Source of the DNA: Streptomyces sp. DT2A-34
GTDB taxonomy: Bacteria; Actinomycetota; Actinomycetes; Streptomycetales; Streptomycetaceae
Direction: 5' to 3'
Assembly (NCBI RefSeq): GCF_030499515.1
Contig: NZ_JASTWJ010000001.1
Coordinates: 1,426,001-1,490,000, forward strand
Length of the DNA stretch: 64,000 nucleotides
Position 1 is the first letter of the stretch. Each line of letters begins with the position of its first letter. The notes beneath the pieces were generated by a model. That model worked only from the letters and a program-made list of their open reading frames with translations, had not been told where the DNA came from and made no database searches. The position numbers and the translations under genes are program-made. Below are positions 1 to 9,450 of the stretch, in pieces.

Positions 1-670
1 CCCCGCTCGCCTCCTGGATGGCGAGCAGCGCGGGCGGCACCTCCTCGCCGCGCTTGCGGGCCAGGTGCACGGCGACGCCCGCCTGGAGCTTGACGATCGA
101 GATGCTGTGGGTGAGGGAGTCGTGCAACTCCCGTGCTATGCGCAGTCGTTCCTCGCCCGCTCGGCGCAACGCCGCCTCCTCCCGGGTGCGTTCGGCCTCC
201 AGGGCGCGCTGCTCGGTCTGGCGCAGATACGCCTGCCAGTTGCGGTCGGCCAGGCCGGTCACCACCGCGCACAGGAACCAGCCGGCGAGCAGCAGCGCCT
301 CCCGCGTGACGTCCGAGCCCGCCGAGCCCGCCGCCACGTATCCGCCGAGGAAGACGGCGGCGGCCGCTGCTACCGTGCCCCGGTGTCCGGTCCGCGACGC
401 CGTGTGCACCGCCCCCACCACGGGGACGGCCAGACTGGCGGCGGGCCCTGCGTGGACGACCTCGGCGAGCAGGCAGCCGGCGGCGACGGCGAGAACCGCG
501 CGAGGAGCGGCGCGATGCGCGGCCAGGGCCAGCGAACCGGCCCCGATCAGCACGCAGTCCACGAGCCCCGCCCGGTCGTCCGCCACGGCGGTGAGCACGG
601 TGATCACGCCGACCACGACCGCGACGGTCATGTCGGCGAGCCGCTCGCGTGTGATCCGATACCCGCTCAT
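1..670 (-). CDS. Sensor histidine kinase, N-terminal part (runs off window start)
   Basis: This is the N-terminal part of a membrane sensor histidine kinase of the NarL/HisKA_3 type, read on the minus strand from an ATG at 670. The first ~140 residues are several hydrophobic membrane segments with no large extracellular domain. A cytoplasmic helix follows, then the dimerisation/phosphoacceptor box RIARELHDSLTHSISIVKLQ, whose His is the expected phosphorylation site. The ATPase domain lies beyond the window edge. Its response regulator should be the next gene outside the window. The signal it senses cannot be told from the sequence. Confidence 0.85.
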   Translation of the reverse strand, partial: MSGYRITRERLADMTVAVVVGVITVLTAVADDRAGLVDCVLIGAGSLALAAHRAAPRAVLAVAAGCLLAEVVHAGPAASLAVPVVGAVHTASRTGHRGTVAAAAAVFLGGYVAAGSAGSDVTREALLLAGWFLCAVVTGLADRNWQAYLRQTEQRALEAERTREEAALRRAGEERLRIARELHDSLTHSISIVKLQAGVAVHLARKRGEEVPPALLAIQEASG

Positions 671-831
671 GCACGCACAGTAGACGGCCCCACCGACAGC
701 GACGTCAGCCCTGTGGACGGCTCTGCGACTACTCCCCCTGCAGTAGGGCCGGGCACCGGCCCGCCCCGCCGTCGCAGCACCGACTGCCTTCGGCGGTACG
801 ACGCCCCGGACCGCACCCGCGGCGCACGCTG

Positions 832-1845
832 ATGCCCATGCCCACACCCTTCCGATACACCGCACCCCTCCCGGCGAAGTCGGCCACCGGCACCGTCGCC
901 GAGGTGTACACCCAGATCGCCCTGGACTTCGGCATCGCCGAGCCCGTCACCTTCGTGGTGCTGTCCTCCGCGCCCGAACTCCTCGCCCCCACCTGGGCTT
1001 TGATGCGCGAGTCGCTCATCGCCGGGGCCGGCGGCCGGACCGGCAAGGAGCTGGTGGCCCTCGGGGTGTCGCTCGCCAACAAGTGCCCGTTCTGCGTGGA
1101 CGCGCACACCGTGCTGCTGCACGCCACCGGCGACCACGCGCTCGCCGAACGCCTGGCCCGCGGGGAGCAGCCGCACGACGAGGAGCACGCGCGCCTGCTC
1201 GCCTGGGGGCAGTACACGCGCGTGCCCGGCGCCGCCCTGGAGCCGTACCCCTTCCCCCGCGCGCACGCCCCCGCCTATCTCGGCACCGCGCTCACCTTCC
1301 ACTTCATCAACCGGATCGCGTCGGCCCTGCTGACCGAGAACCTGCTCCCCGCGGGCGCCCAGCGTTTCCGGGCGGTACGCAGCCTCACGGGCCGTACGCT
1401 CGCCCGGACCGTGCGCCGCCCCGCCCGGCCCGGCACCGCCCTCGCGCTGCTCGACCACGTCGACCCCGGCGAGGCCCCCGCATGGGCGGGCGGCACACCC
1501 GTCGGCCTCGCGTACGCGGCGCTGCTCAGGGCGGCCATGAGCGGCGCGGGCCTGCTCGACACCGACGACCACCACATCGTGGAGCAAACCCTCCAGGACT
1601 GGGACGGGACACATCCCCCGCTCTCCCTGGACGGGTTCCCGGACCGCAGGGAGCGTCCGGCGGCGCGCCTGGCCCTGCTGGCCGCCCTCGCGCCGTACCG
1701 CATCACGGACGAGGACGTGGCGGCCTGGCGCCGGCCGGAGCACACCGACCACTGCCTGGTGCATCTCGTCGCGTACGGCGCCTTCGTGGCCGTGGACCGC
1801 ATCGAAAGCTCACTTTCCGCCCAAATCACCCGGCAGCCTACGTAA
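832..1845 (+). CDS. Carboxymuconolactone decarboxylase/AhpD-like protein
   Basis: A 337-residue protein of the alkylhydroperoxidase-like (AhpD/CMD) fold. The CPFCVDAH motif at residues 85-92 has the two cysteines and the histidine used by AhpD-type peroxidases, and the whole CMD-like helical core lies in the first ~160 residues. The C-terminal half is a less conserved helical region typical of the longer actinobacterial members. A disulfide/peroxide-related redox function is inferred from the CxxC and H only; the substrate is unknown. A second ATG two codons downstream (838) is an equally possible start, since no clear ribosome binding site decides between them. It is divergent from the sensor kinase gene. 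Confidence 0.75.
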   Translation: MPMPTPFRYTAPLPAKSATGTVAEVYTQIALDFGIAEPVTFVVLSSAPELLAPTWALMRESLIAGAGGRTGKELVALGVSLANKCPFCVDAHTVLLHATGDHALAERLARGEQPHDEEHARLLAWGQYTRVPGAALEPYPFPRAHAPAYLGTALTFHFINRIASALLTENLLPAGAQRFRAVRSLTGRTLARTVRRPARPGTALALLDHVDPGEAPAWAGGTPVGLAYAALLRAAMSGAGLLDTDDHHIVEQTLQDWDGTHPPLSLDGFPDRRERPAARLALLAALAPYRITDEDVAAWRRPEHTDHCLVHLVAYGAFVAVDRIESSLSAQITRQPT

Positions 1846-1995
1846 TTCCCCCAAGGCACCACGTAATTACGACCGTCCCGTAACAGCGTCGGCACGGAGC
1901 GAGTTGGCACTTCCGCCCCACAGGGAGTCATGTGACACTGGCGTCCCGTCCGCAGTGCGGACTCCCTCCGCACCGTCCCCCACGAAAAGTGCGCC
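1846..1995. promoter_or_regulatory. Intergenic region with two ACGTAATT repeats
   Basis: Two copies of ACGTAATT occur about 22 bp apart just after the CMD-like gene (near 1840 and 1862), upstream of the secreted protein gene. The AT-rich repeats stand out from the surrounding GC-rich DNA and could be an operator or promoter element. No specific regulator can be assigned. Confidence 0.25.
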
Positions 1996-2658
1996 GTGCG
2001 TTCTCTTCCCTTGCCGCTCGCTCTCACCGCGCGTCTGTCGCCCGTCGTCGTGCTCGCCGTGGCGGGCTGGTCACTGTCGTCCGGACCCGCGACGCAGGCC
2101 GCCGACGCGCCGGCGACGCAGAAGAGCGGCGACGATTCGCCCTCGGCCCCCGCGACGGCGGCGGTGTCGAAGACGTACGCCTCCGCTCCCGCACCGTGCG
2201 ACAGCCTGAGTACGAAAACGGTCAAGTCACTCGTGCCGGGCGCCAAGACGGCCGGCAAGGAGATCCCTTCGACGGACTCGAAGCTGCGCCGTACCTGCTC
2301 GTGGAACGCGCTCAAGGGCTACGACTACCGGTGGCTGGACGTGTCCTTCGAGATCACTGCGTCGGACGACGCGGCGGAGAAGTCCTACAAGGAGCGCGTC
2401 GCGAACAAGAGCGGCGGCGGCGCCGTCCCCGGCATCGGCGACTCGGGGTACTCCGTCGTGAACCTCACCACCGAGGACAAGCAGCAGACCCGCGAGGGCG
2501 TGGTGATGATCCGCGCGTCCAACGCGCTGGTCTCCGTCACCTACAGCGGAAGCGACTTCGAGTCGAAGAAGGCACCCGGCACGGACGAGATCAACAAGGG
2601 CGCCATCAAGGCGGCCAAGGAGGCGGTGGCCGCGCTGGAGGACGGCCAGCAGGGCTGA
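1996..2658 (+). CDS. Secreted DUF3558-like protein
   Basis: A 220-residue exported protein starting at GTG. The N-terminus has a hydrophobic signal segment (about residues 5-30), followed by a Thr/Ala/Ser-rich spacer to about residue 65. The C-terminal domain carries two cysteines (APCDSL and RRTCSW) and a pattern resembling the actinobacterial DUF3558 lipoprotein family. No lipobox cysteine is obvious at the signal end, so it may be secreted or membrane-anchored and not a lipoprotein. The family has no settled function. It is convergent with the permease gene that follows on the other strand. Confidence 0.6.
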   Translation: MRSLPLPLALTARLSPVVVLAVAGWSLSSGPATQAADAPATQKSGDDSPSAPATAAVSKTYASAPAPCDSLSTKTVKSLVPGAKTAGKEIPSTDSKLRRTCSWNALKGYDYRWLDVSFEITASDDAAEKSYKERVANKSGGGAVPGIGDSGYSVVNLTTEDKQQTREGVVMIRASNALVSVTYSGSDFESKKAPGTDEINKGAIKAAKEAVAALEDGQQG

Positions 2659-2688
2659 CCGTCCTCCTCACGTCCTTCCGCTGCGGGT

Positions 2689-4236
<1,548 letters not shown>

Positions 4237-4391
4237 GGGCAGGCCAATCGATCAGGGCGGGACGGGAAAGGCCGTGCGGGGGCCTTGGGCCCCTCCCCGG
4301 GACGGGACGGCGGGGAGGCCGGATCGCGGGGAGGGAGACAAGGTGTGGGGGGTCGGGTGGAACCGTGGGTGCGCGAACTCGGGGACGTCGG

Positions 4392-5414
4392 TCAGGAGTT
4401 GACCGCGGGGATGACCTTCGAGCCGTACGCGTCGATGACGGCTTCCTGCGCGTCGTGCATGTCGTAGACGGCGAACTGGTCGACGCCCAGCTCACGCAGC
4501 GCGTTCAGCTTCTCGATGTGTTTCTCGACCGGTCCGATGAGGCAGAACCGGTCGACGATCTCGTCGGGCACGAACTGGGTGTCCGGGTTGTCGGCGCGCC
4601 CGTGGTGGGAGTAGTCGTACCCCTCACGCGCCTTGATGTAGTCGGTGAGTTCGTCGGGTACGGCGGCGGAGTGCTCCCCGTACTTGGCGACCAGGTCGGC
4701 GACGTGGTTGCCGACCATCCCGCCGAACCAGCGGCACTGCTCGCGCGCGTGGGCGAGCGCCTCGGGCGAGTCGTCCTCGGTGACGTAGGCGGGAGCGGCG
4801 ACGCAGATCTTGACGTCGTCGGGGTCGCGCCCGGCGGCGACGGCCGCGTCCTTCACCGCCTTGACCATGTACTCGGTCAGATACAGGTCGGCGAGCTGCA
4901 GGATGAAACCGTCGGCCTCCTCACCGGTCATCTTCAGGGCCTTGGGCCCGTACGCCGCCATCCATACGGGGAGTTCGGCGCCCTCCTTGATCCACGGGAA
5001 CCTGACCACCGTGCCGCCGCCCAGGTCGGCCTCCTCGCCGCGGCCCAGCGCCCGGATGACCTTCATGGCATCGCTGATGCGGGCGAGCGTGTTGGGTTTG
5101 CGGCCCGCGACGCGCATCGCCGAGTCGCCACGGCCGATGCCGCAGACCGTGCGGTTGCCGAACATGTCGTTGAGGGTGGCGAAGGTGGAGGCGGTGACCT
5201 CCCAGGTGCGGGTGCCCGGGTTGGTCACCATCGGGCCGACCGTCAGCTTCTGCGTGTTCGCGAGGATCTGGCTGTAGATCACGAACGGCTCCTGCCACAG
5301 CACGGCGGAGTCGAAGGTCCAGCCGTAGGTGAAGCCGCTGCGCTCGGCGCGCTTCATCAGGCTGACGACCCGCGAGGCCGGCGGGTCGGTCTGCAGGACG
5401 AGTCCGAAGTCCAT
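4392..5414 (-). CDS. F420-dependent LLM-class oxidoreductase of the pyrimidine cluster
   Basis: A 340-residue luciferase-like (LLM) TIM-barrel flavin/F420 oxidoreductase, started at the ATG at 5414, where the typical LLM N-terminus MDFGLVLQTDPPASRVVSLM begins. It contains the family pattern of a GRGDSAMRVAG loop and the central WMAAYGPKALKMTGEEADG segment expected for F420-binding members. It sits 11 bp downstream of dihydropyrimidinase in the same operon. A role in the redox step before ring opening, for example reduction of uracil to dihydrouracil or oxidation of a related ureide, is an inference from position. No PreA/PreT-type dihydropyrimidine dehydrogenase is seen nearby. Confidence 0.85.
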   Translation of the reverse strand: MDFGLVLQTDPPASRVVSLMKRAERSGFTYGWTFDSAVLWQEPFVIYSQILANTQKLTVGPMVTNPGTRTWEVTASTFATLNDMFGNRTVCGIGRGDSAMRVAGRKPNTLARISDAMKVIRALGRGEEADLGGGTVVRFPWIKEGAELPVWMAAYGPKALKMTGEEADGFILQLADLYLTEYMVKAVKDAAVAAGRDPDDVKICVAAPAYVTEDDSPEALAHAREQCRWFGGMVGNHVADLVAKYGEHSAAVPDELTDYIKAREGYDYSHHGRADNPDTQFVPDEIVDRFCLIGPVEKHIEKLNALRELGVDQFAVYDMHDAQEAVIDAYGSKVIPAVNS

Positions 5415-5425
5415 GAGCTCCGCTC

Positions 5426-6829
5426 CTAGTTGAGGTACTGACAGGTGGAGCGGGGGGTGTAGACGCCGTGCCCGGCGTGCCCGGTGTACTCCCGCTCGGT
5501 GATGACGAGTTCGCCGCGCGAGAGGACCGTCTCGACCCGGCCGGTGGTGCGCTTGCCCTCGTACGCCGAGTAGTCGACGTTCATGTGGTGCGTGACGGCG
5601 GACATGACCTGCTCGGCCTGCGGGTCGTAGATGACGACGTCGGCGTCCGCGCCCGGCGCGATCGTGCCCTTCTTCGGGTACATGCCGAACATCCGGGCCG
5701 GTGTCGCGCAGGCGATCTCGATCCAGCGGCGGCGCGAGATGTGGCCGTCGACGACGGCCTGGTGGAGCAGGTCCATCCGGTTCTCCACGCCGGGAAGGCC
5801 GTTGGGGATCTTCGAGAAGTCCCCTCGCCCCAGCTCCTTCTGGCCGACGAAGCAGAAGGGGCAGTGGTCGGTGGAGACGACCTGCAGATCGTTCGTCCGC
5901 AGCCCCTGCCACAGCTTGGCCTGGTGCTCCTTCGGGCGAAGGGGCGTGCTGCACACGTACTTGGAGCCCTCGAAGTCGGGCTCGGCGAGGTTGTCGGTCG
6001 ACAGGAACAGGTACTGCGGGCAGGTCTCACCGAAGACGTTGAGTCCCTCGTCGCGCGCCCTGGCCAGCTCGGCGACTGCCTCCATCGCCGAGACGTGGAC
6101 GACGTACAAGGGCGCCCCGGCCACCTGGGCCAGCTTGATGGCACGGTGGGTGGCCTCGGCCTCCAACAGGGCCTTGCGCACCTCCCCGTGGTAGCGCGGG
6201 TCGGTCTCCCCCCTCGCCAGCGCCTGCTCGACCAGCACGTCGATCGCGATGCCGTTCTCGGCGTGCATCATGATCAGGCCGCCGTTCTCGGCGGAGCGCT
6301 GCATGGCGCGCAGGATCTGGCCGTCGTCGGAGTAGAACACCCCCGGGTAGGCCATGAACTGCTTGAAGCTGGTCACGCCCTCCTCGACCAGCAGGTCCAT
6401 CTCCTTGAGCGTCTCCTGGTTCACATCGGAGACGATCATGTGGAAGCCGTAGTCGATCGCGCAGTTGCCCTCGGCCTTGGCGTGCCAGGCGTCCAGGCCC
6501 TCGCGCAGCGAGTGGCCCACGCTCTGCACGGCGAAGTCGATGATCGTGGTCGTACCGCCCCAGGCGGCGGCCCGGGTGCCGGTCTCGAAGGTGTCGGAGG
6601 CGAAGGTGCCGCCGAACGGCAGCTCCATGTGGGTGTGGGCGTCGACGCCACCGGGGATGACGTACTTCCCGGTGGCGTCGATGATCTGCTCAGCAGTGAA
6701 CGATTCGGCTGCCGGCGTGCCGGAGGCGGCGAGGGCCGCGATGCGGCCGTCCTCGATCAGCACGTCGGCGTGGATCTCGTCGGACGCGGTGATGACGAGA
6801 CCACCGCGGATGACGGTACGGCTGCTCAT
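5426..6829 (-). CDS. hydA: Dihydropyrimidinase / D-hydantoinase
   Basis: A 467-residue cyclic amidohydrolase that opens dihydropyrimidine or hydantoin rings to N-carbamoyl amino acids. The binuclear metal site is complete by eye: DAHTH with His65 and His67, the lysine to be carboxylated in TSFKQFMAYPG (Lys156), His189 in MMHAEN, the VVHVSA histidine near residue 245, and the aspartate in STDHCPF. Length matches the family. The operon order, with downstream F420 oxidoreductase and permease and an upstream ureidopropionase-like gene, places it as step two of reductive pyrimidine degradation. Confidence 0.93.
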   Translation of the reverse strand: MSSRTVIRGGLVITASDEIHADVLIEDGRIAALAASGTPAAESFTAEQIIDATGKYVIPGGVDAHTHMELPFGGTFASDTFETGTRAAAWGGTTTIIDFAVQSVGHSLREGLDAWHAKAEGNCAIDYGFHMIVSDVNQETLKEMDLLVEEGVTSFKQFMAYPGVFYSDDGQILRAMQRSAENGGLIMMHAENGIAIDVLVEQALARGETDPRYHGEVRKALLEAEATHRAIKLAQVAGAPLYVVHVSAMEAVAELARARDEGLNVFGETCPQYLFLSTDNLAEPDFEGSKYVCSTPLRPKEHQAKLWQGLRTNDLQVVSTDHCPFCFVGQKELGRGDFSKIPNGLPGVENRMDLLHQAVVDGHISRRRWIEIACATPARMFGMYPKKGTIAPGADADVVIYDPQAEQVMSAVTHHMNVDYSAYEGKRTTGRVETVLSRGELVITEREYTGHAGHGVYTPRSTCQYLN

Positions 6830-6860
6830 GATCCCTCTCCTGCCAGGGTGGATGATGCGG

Positions 6861-7703
6861 TCAGGGTGCGGTCAGCGGCGGGTACGCGTCGGGACGGCGG
6901 TCGCGGTAGAACTGCCAGCGGTCGCGGACCTCGCGCAGCTTGGCCATGTCCAGGTCGCGGACGACCAGTTCGGTCTCCTTGTCGCTCGCCACCTCGCCCA
7001 CGAACTGGGCCTCCGGGTCGACGAAGTACGTCGTCCCGTAGAAGTCGTTGTCGCCCAACTCCTCGACGCCGACCCTGTTGATCGCACCGACGAAGTACTC
7101 GTTGGCGACCGCGGCGGCCGGCTGCTCCAGCTGCCACAGGTAGGCGGACAGACCCCGCGAGGTGGCCGACGGGTTGAACACGATCTCGGCGCCCGCGAGC
7201 CCCAGCGCCCGCCAGCCCTCCGGGAAGTGCCGGTCGTAGCAGATGTAGACGCCGATCTTCCCGACCTTGGTGTCGAAGACCGGCCAGCCCAGGTTGCCCG
7301 GACGGAAGTAGAACTTCTCCCAAAATCCCGGCACTTGGGGAATGTGGTGCTTGCGGTACTTGCCGAGGTACGAGCCGTCCGCGTCGATCACCGCGGCCGT
7401 GTTGTAGAGGACGCCGGGCTGCTCCTCCTCGTACATCGGCAGGATCAGGACGATGCCCAACTCCTTGGCGAGCGCCTGGAAGCGCTGGACGATCGGGCCC
7501 TCGGGGATCTGCTCGGCGTACTCGTAGAACGCCTTGTCCTGGACCTGGCAGAAGTACGGTCCGTAGAACAGCTCCTGGAAGCACAGGACCTGAGCACCCT
7601 GCGCGGCCGCGTCGCGGGCCGCCTGCTCGTGTACCCGGATCATCGATTCCTTGTCGCCGGTCCAGGCGGTCTGGAAGAGGGCGGCACGGATCACTCTGCT
7701 CAT
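6861..7703 (-). CDS. Nitrilase-superfamily beta-ureidopropionase-like hydrolase, copy 1
   Basis: A 280-residue carbon-nitrogen hydrolase that should cleave N-carbamoyl-beta-alanine (or N-carbamoyl amino acids) to the amino acid, CO2 and ammonia. The catalytic triad is intact: Glu44 (FQELF), Lys118 (KYRKHHIPQ) and Cys155 (YICYDRHFPEG). It lies 31 bp upstream of dihydropyrimidinase, the enzyme that makes its substrate. A close paralogue of identical length sits at 10731-11573, which suggests gene duplication with different substrate preference, such as beta-alanine versus beta-aminoisobutyrate derivatives. Confidence 0.9.
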   Translation of the reverse strand: MSRVIRAALFQTAWTGDKESMIRVHEQAARDAAAQGAQVLCFQELFYGPYFCQVQDKAFYEYAEQIPEGPIVQRFQALAKELGIVLILPMYEEEQPGVLYNTAAVIDADGSYLGKYRKHHIPQVPGFWEKFYFRPGNLGWPVFDTKVGKIGVYICYDRHFPEGWRALGLAGAEIVFNPSATSRGLSAYLWQLEQPAAAVANEYFVGAINRVGVEELGDNDFYGTTYFVDPEAQFVGEVASDKETELVVRDLDMAKLREVRDRWQFYRDRRPDAYPPLTAP

Positions 7704-7863
7704 CGGGACCTCCGGTCGCTCGGTGTGCGAGAAGGCTAGGAAGTCCGAAAGCGGGGTTTGAGTTGCACGGTGTCACGTCTGCGGGTGTGCGGCGTGTCAC
7801 GGTGTCACCCTGTCGTGGGCCCATGTTTCACCGCCGTTTTCCCAGGTCGTCGCATGTTTCACC
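7704..7863 (-). promoter_or_regulatory. Repeat-rich candidate PucR operator upstream of ureidopropionase copy 1
   Basis: The gap between the PucR gene and the first ureidopropionase gene carries two exact copies of CACGGTGTCAC (7766-7776 and 7798-7808, 32 bp apart). It also has two exact copies of ATGTTTCACC (7823-7832 and 7854-7863, 31 bp apart, the second overlapping the pucR stop codon). Spacing of about three helical turns suits a dimeric or tetrameric regulator. The GTTTCAC core recurs at 11697-11703, upstream of the other end of the cluster. Assignment to PucR is inferred. Confidence 0.5.
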
Positions 7864-9427
7864 CCTGTTGCGCATCGTGCGCGAGGAGCGCGATGTGCAC
7901 CGAGGCGGCCTGCTCGAAGTCGTCGAGGTCCACGCCGAGCCGGGTCTGTATCACCTCCAGGCGCCGGTAGAGGGCGGGCCGGGAGACATGGTGGAGCTGG
8001 GCCGTGCGCGACTTGTTGCGGCCGGTGGCGAGATACGTCCGCAGCACGGCGAGCAGGTCGTCGCCGGACCCGCACAGCAGCCCGTCCAGCTCCCGCTCCG
8101 CGAACGACTGGACGTGCGGATCGTCGCGCAACAGCCGGACCAGGCCGCGCAGATGGACGTCCTTGAGGCGTACGACGGCCGGCAGGTCGAGGACGGCCGA
8201 GGAGTCCGCCACCGCGTCCGCGACGTGCTGCGCCTCACGCAGGCCCGCCGGCAGATCGTCCCAGGCGGTACGGGGATCGGCCGCGGCCACGACGGTCCGT
8301 GCAGCCTCCGAGCGCACCCGCGCCGCGAAGTTCGCCGTCAGCACCGAGGCGTCCTGGTCCCGGGCGAGACTCAGCAGGACCGCGACGGCACCGTCGGCCA
8401 GCTCGGCGACGAGCCCGGGCAGCCCCAGCAGCCGTATCACCCGGTCGAGTTGGGCGGGCTCGACGTCCCGCACGACCAGCGGCACGAAGGTGCGCCGGTT
8501 GACCGGCAGCCCGGCGGCACGCGCGCGTGGCAGCAGCTGCCGCGCCGGTACGACTTTGCTGACGAGGTCGGTCAGCAGGCTCTGCGCGGACTGCTCCTCC
8601 CAGGTGTGCGCGGAGTTGCCGCCGAGCATGCGGTGCAGGACGAGGGCCTCGGCGGCGCGTTCGGCGAGGAGCCGTCCGGTGGCGGTGTCGCCGCGGTGCC
8701 CGCACAGCACGATCTGACCCCACCGCTCGCCGCGTCCGCCCAGTTCGGCGCGGATCCAGCCGTCGCCCTCGCTGCCGCCGGCCTGACGGGCGATGCGCTC
8801 CCAGTCGCGCAGCACGTCGTCCACCGCGGAGCGCTCCCCCGCCGTGGCGAGGACGCGGTGGGCGAGGTTGGTGACGACGACGGGGCAGGCGCTGTGCGTG
8901 GCGACCTCGTCGAGGAGCCGCTGGAGCGGGGCGCCCGCCGTGATGAGTCCGGTGAGCGCGGTCCGTACGGCCTCCGAGAGGCTGACGGCGGCGAACTTCC
9001 GCCGGACGAGCCGGGACTGCACCTCTTCGGTCAGCTCGGCGAACGGGAAGGGACGGTGCAGGACGACCATGGGCAGCCCGCACCGCTCGGCCACGCGGCG
9101 CATCACGTCCGGCGGGGCGGGAAACGCCCGGCCCAGGCCCAGTACGACGGCCGCGGCCTCCGCCCGGTGCAGGGACCGGATGTACTCGGCCTGCTTGTCC
9201 TCGTCCCCCGCGAGCAGCACCCCGGTGGTCAGCACCATCTCGCCGCCGCTGAGCATCACGCCGACGTCCGGCGCCTCGGCGACATGCACCCAGCGCACCG
9301 GACGGTCGAGCTGACCGGCACCGGCCACCACCTCGGGCTCCCCGGCCAGCACCCGCTCCAGGGTGAGGACCTGCCGGACGGACAGGACCGGTTCGAGGCG
9401 CTCCCAGGTCTCCGCGGTGGTGGTCAT
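7859..9427 (-). CDS. PucR-family transcriptional regulator
   Basis: A 522-residue PucR-type regulator. The N-terminal PucR domain covers about residues 15-135, with the RWVHVAEAPDVGVMLSGGEM motif typical of purine catabolism regulators. A GGDEF-like/linker middle region follows, and then a C-terminal helix-turn-helix in which TGRNKSRTAQLHHVSRPALY leads into the final helix. Start chosen at ATG 9427, preceded by a GGGAA ribosome binding site 5 bp away. The frame stays open far upstream, but only as a shadow of the aminotransferase gene. It lies in the middle of the pyrimidine cluster and probably responds to a pyrimidine or ureide intermediate. Confidence 0.88.
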   Translation of the reverse strand: MTTTAETWERLEPVLSVRQVLTLERVLAGEPEVVAGAGQLDRPVRWVHVAEAPDVGVMLSGGEMVLTTGVLLAGDEDKQAEYIRSLHRAEAAAVVLGLGRAFPAPPDVMRRVAERCGLPMVVLHRPFPFAELTEEVQSRLVRRKFAAVSLSEAVRTALTGLITAGAPLQRLLDEVATHSACPVVVTNLAHRVLATAGERSAVDDVLRDWERIARQAGGSEGDGWIRAELGGRGERWGQIVLCGHRGDTATGRLLAERAAEALVLHRMLGGNSAHTWEEQSAQSLLTDLVSKVVPARQLLPRARAAGLPVNRRTFVPLVVRDVEPAQLDRVIRLLGLPGLVAELADGAVAVLLSLARDQDASVLTANFAARVRSEAARTVVAAADPRTAWDDLPAGLREAQHVADAVADSSAVLDLPAVVRLKDVHLRGLVRLLRDDPHVQSFAERELDGLLCGSGDDLLAVLRTYLATGRNKSRTAQLHHVSRPALYRRLEVIQTRLGVDLDDFEQAASVHIALLAHDAQQG

Positions 9428-9450
9428 GGTGGTTCCCTTGCTCAGCCGGT

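Noticed and set aside
65..832. Long plus-strand frames over the first 830 bp
   Set aside because: They are antisense shadows of the sensor kinase gene; amino acid content is random and Arg/Ala/Pro-rich, while the minus strand gives a clean kinase.
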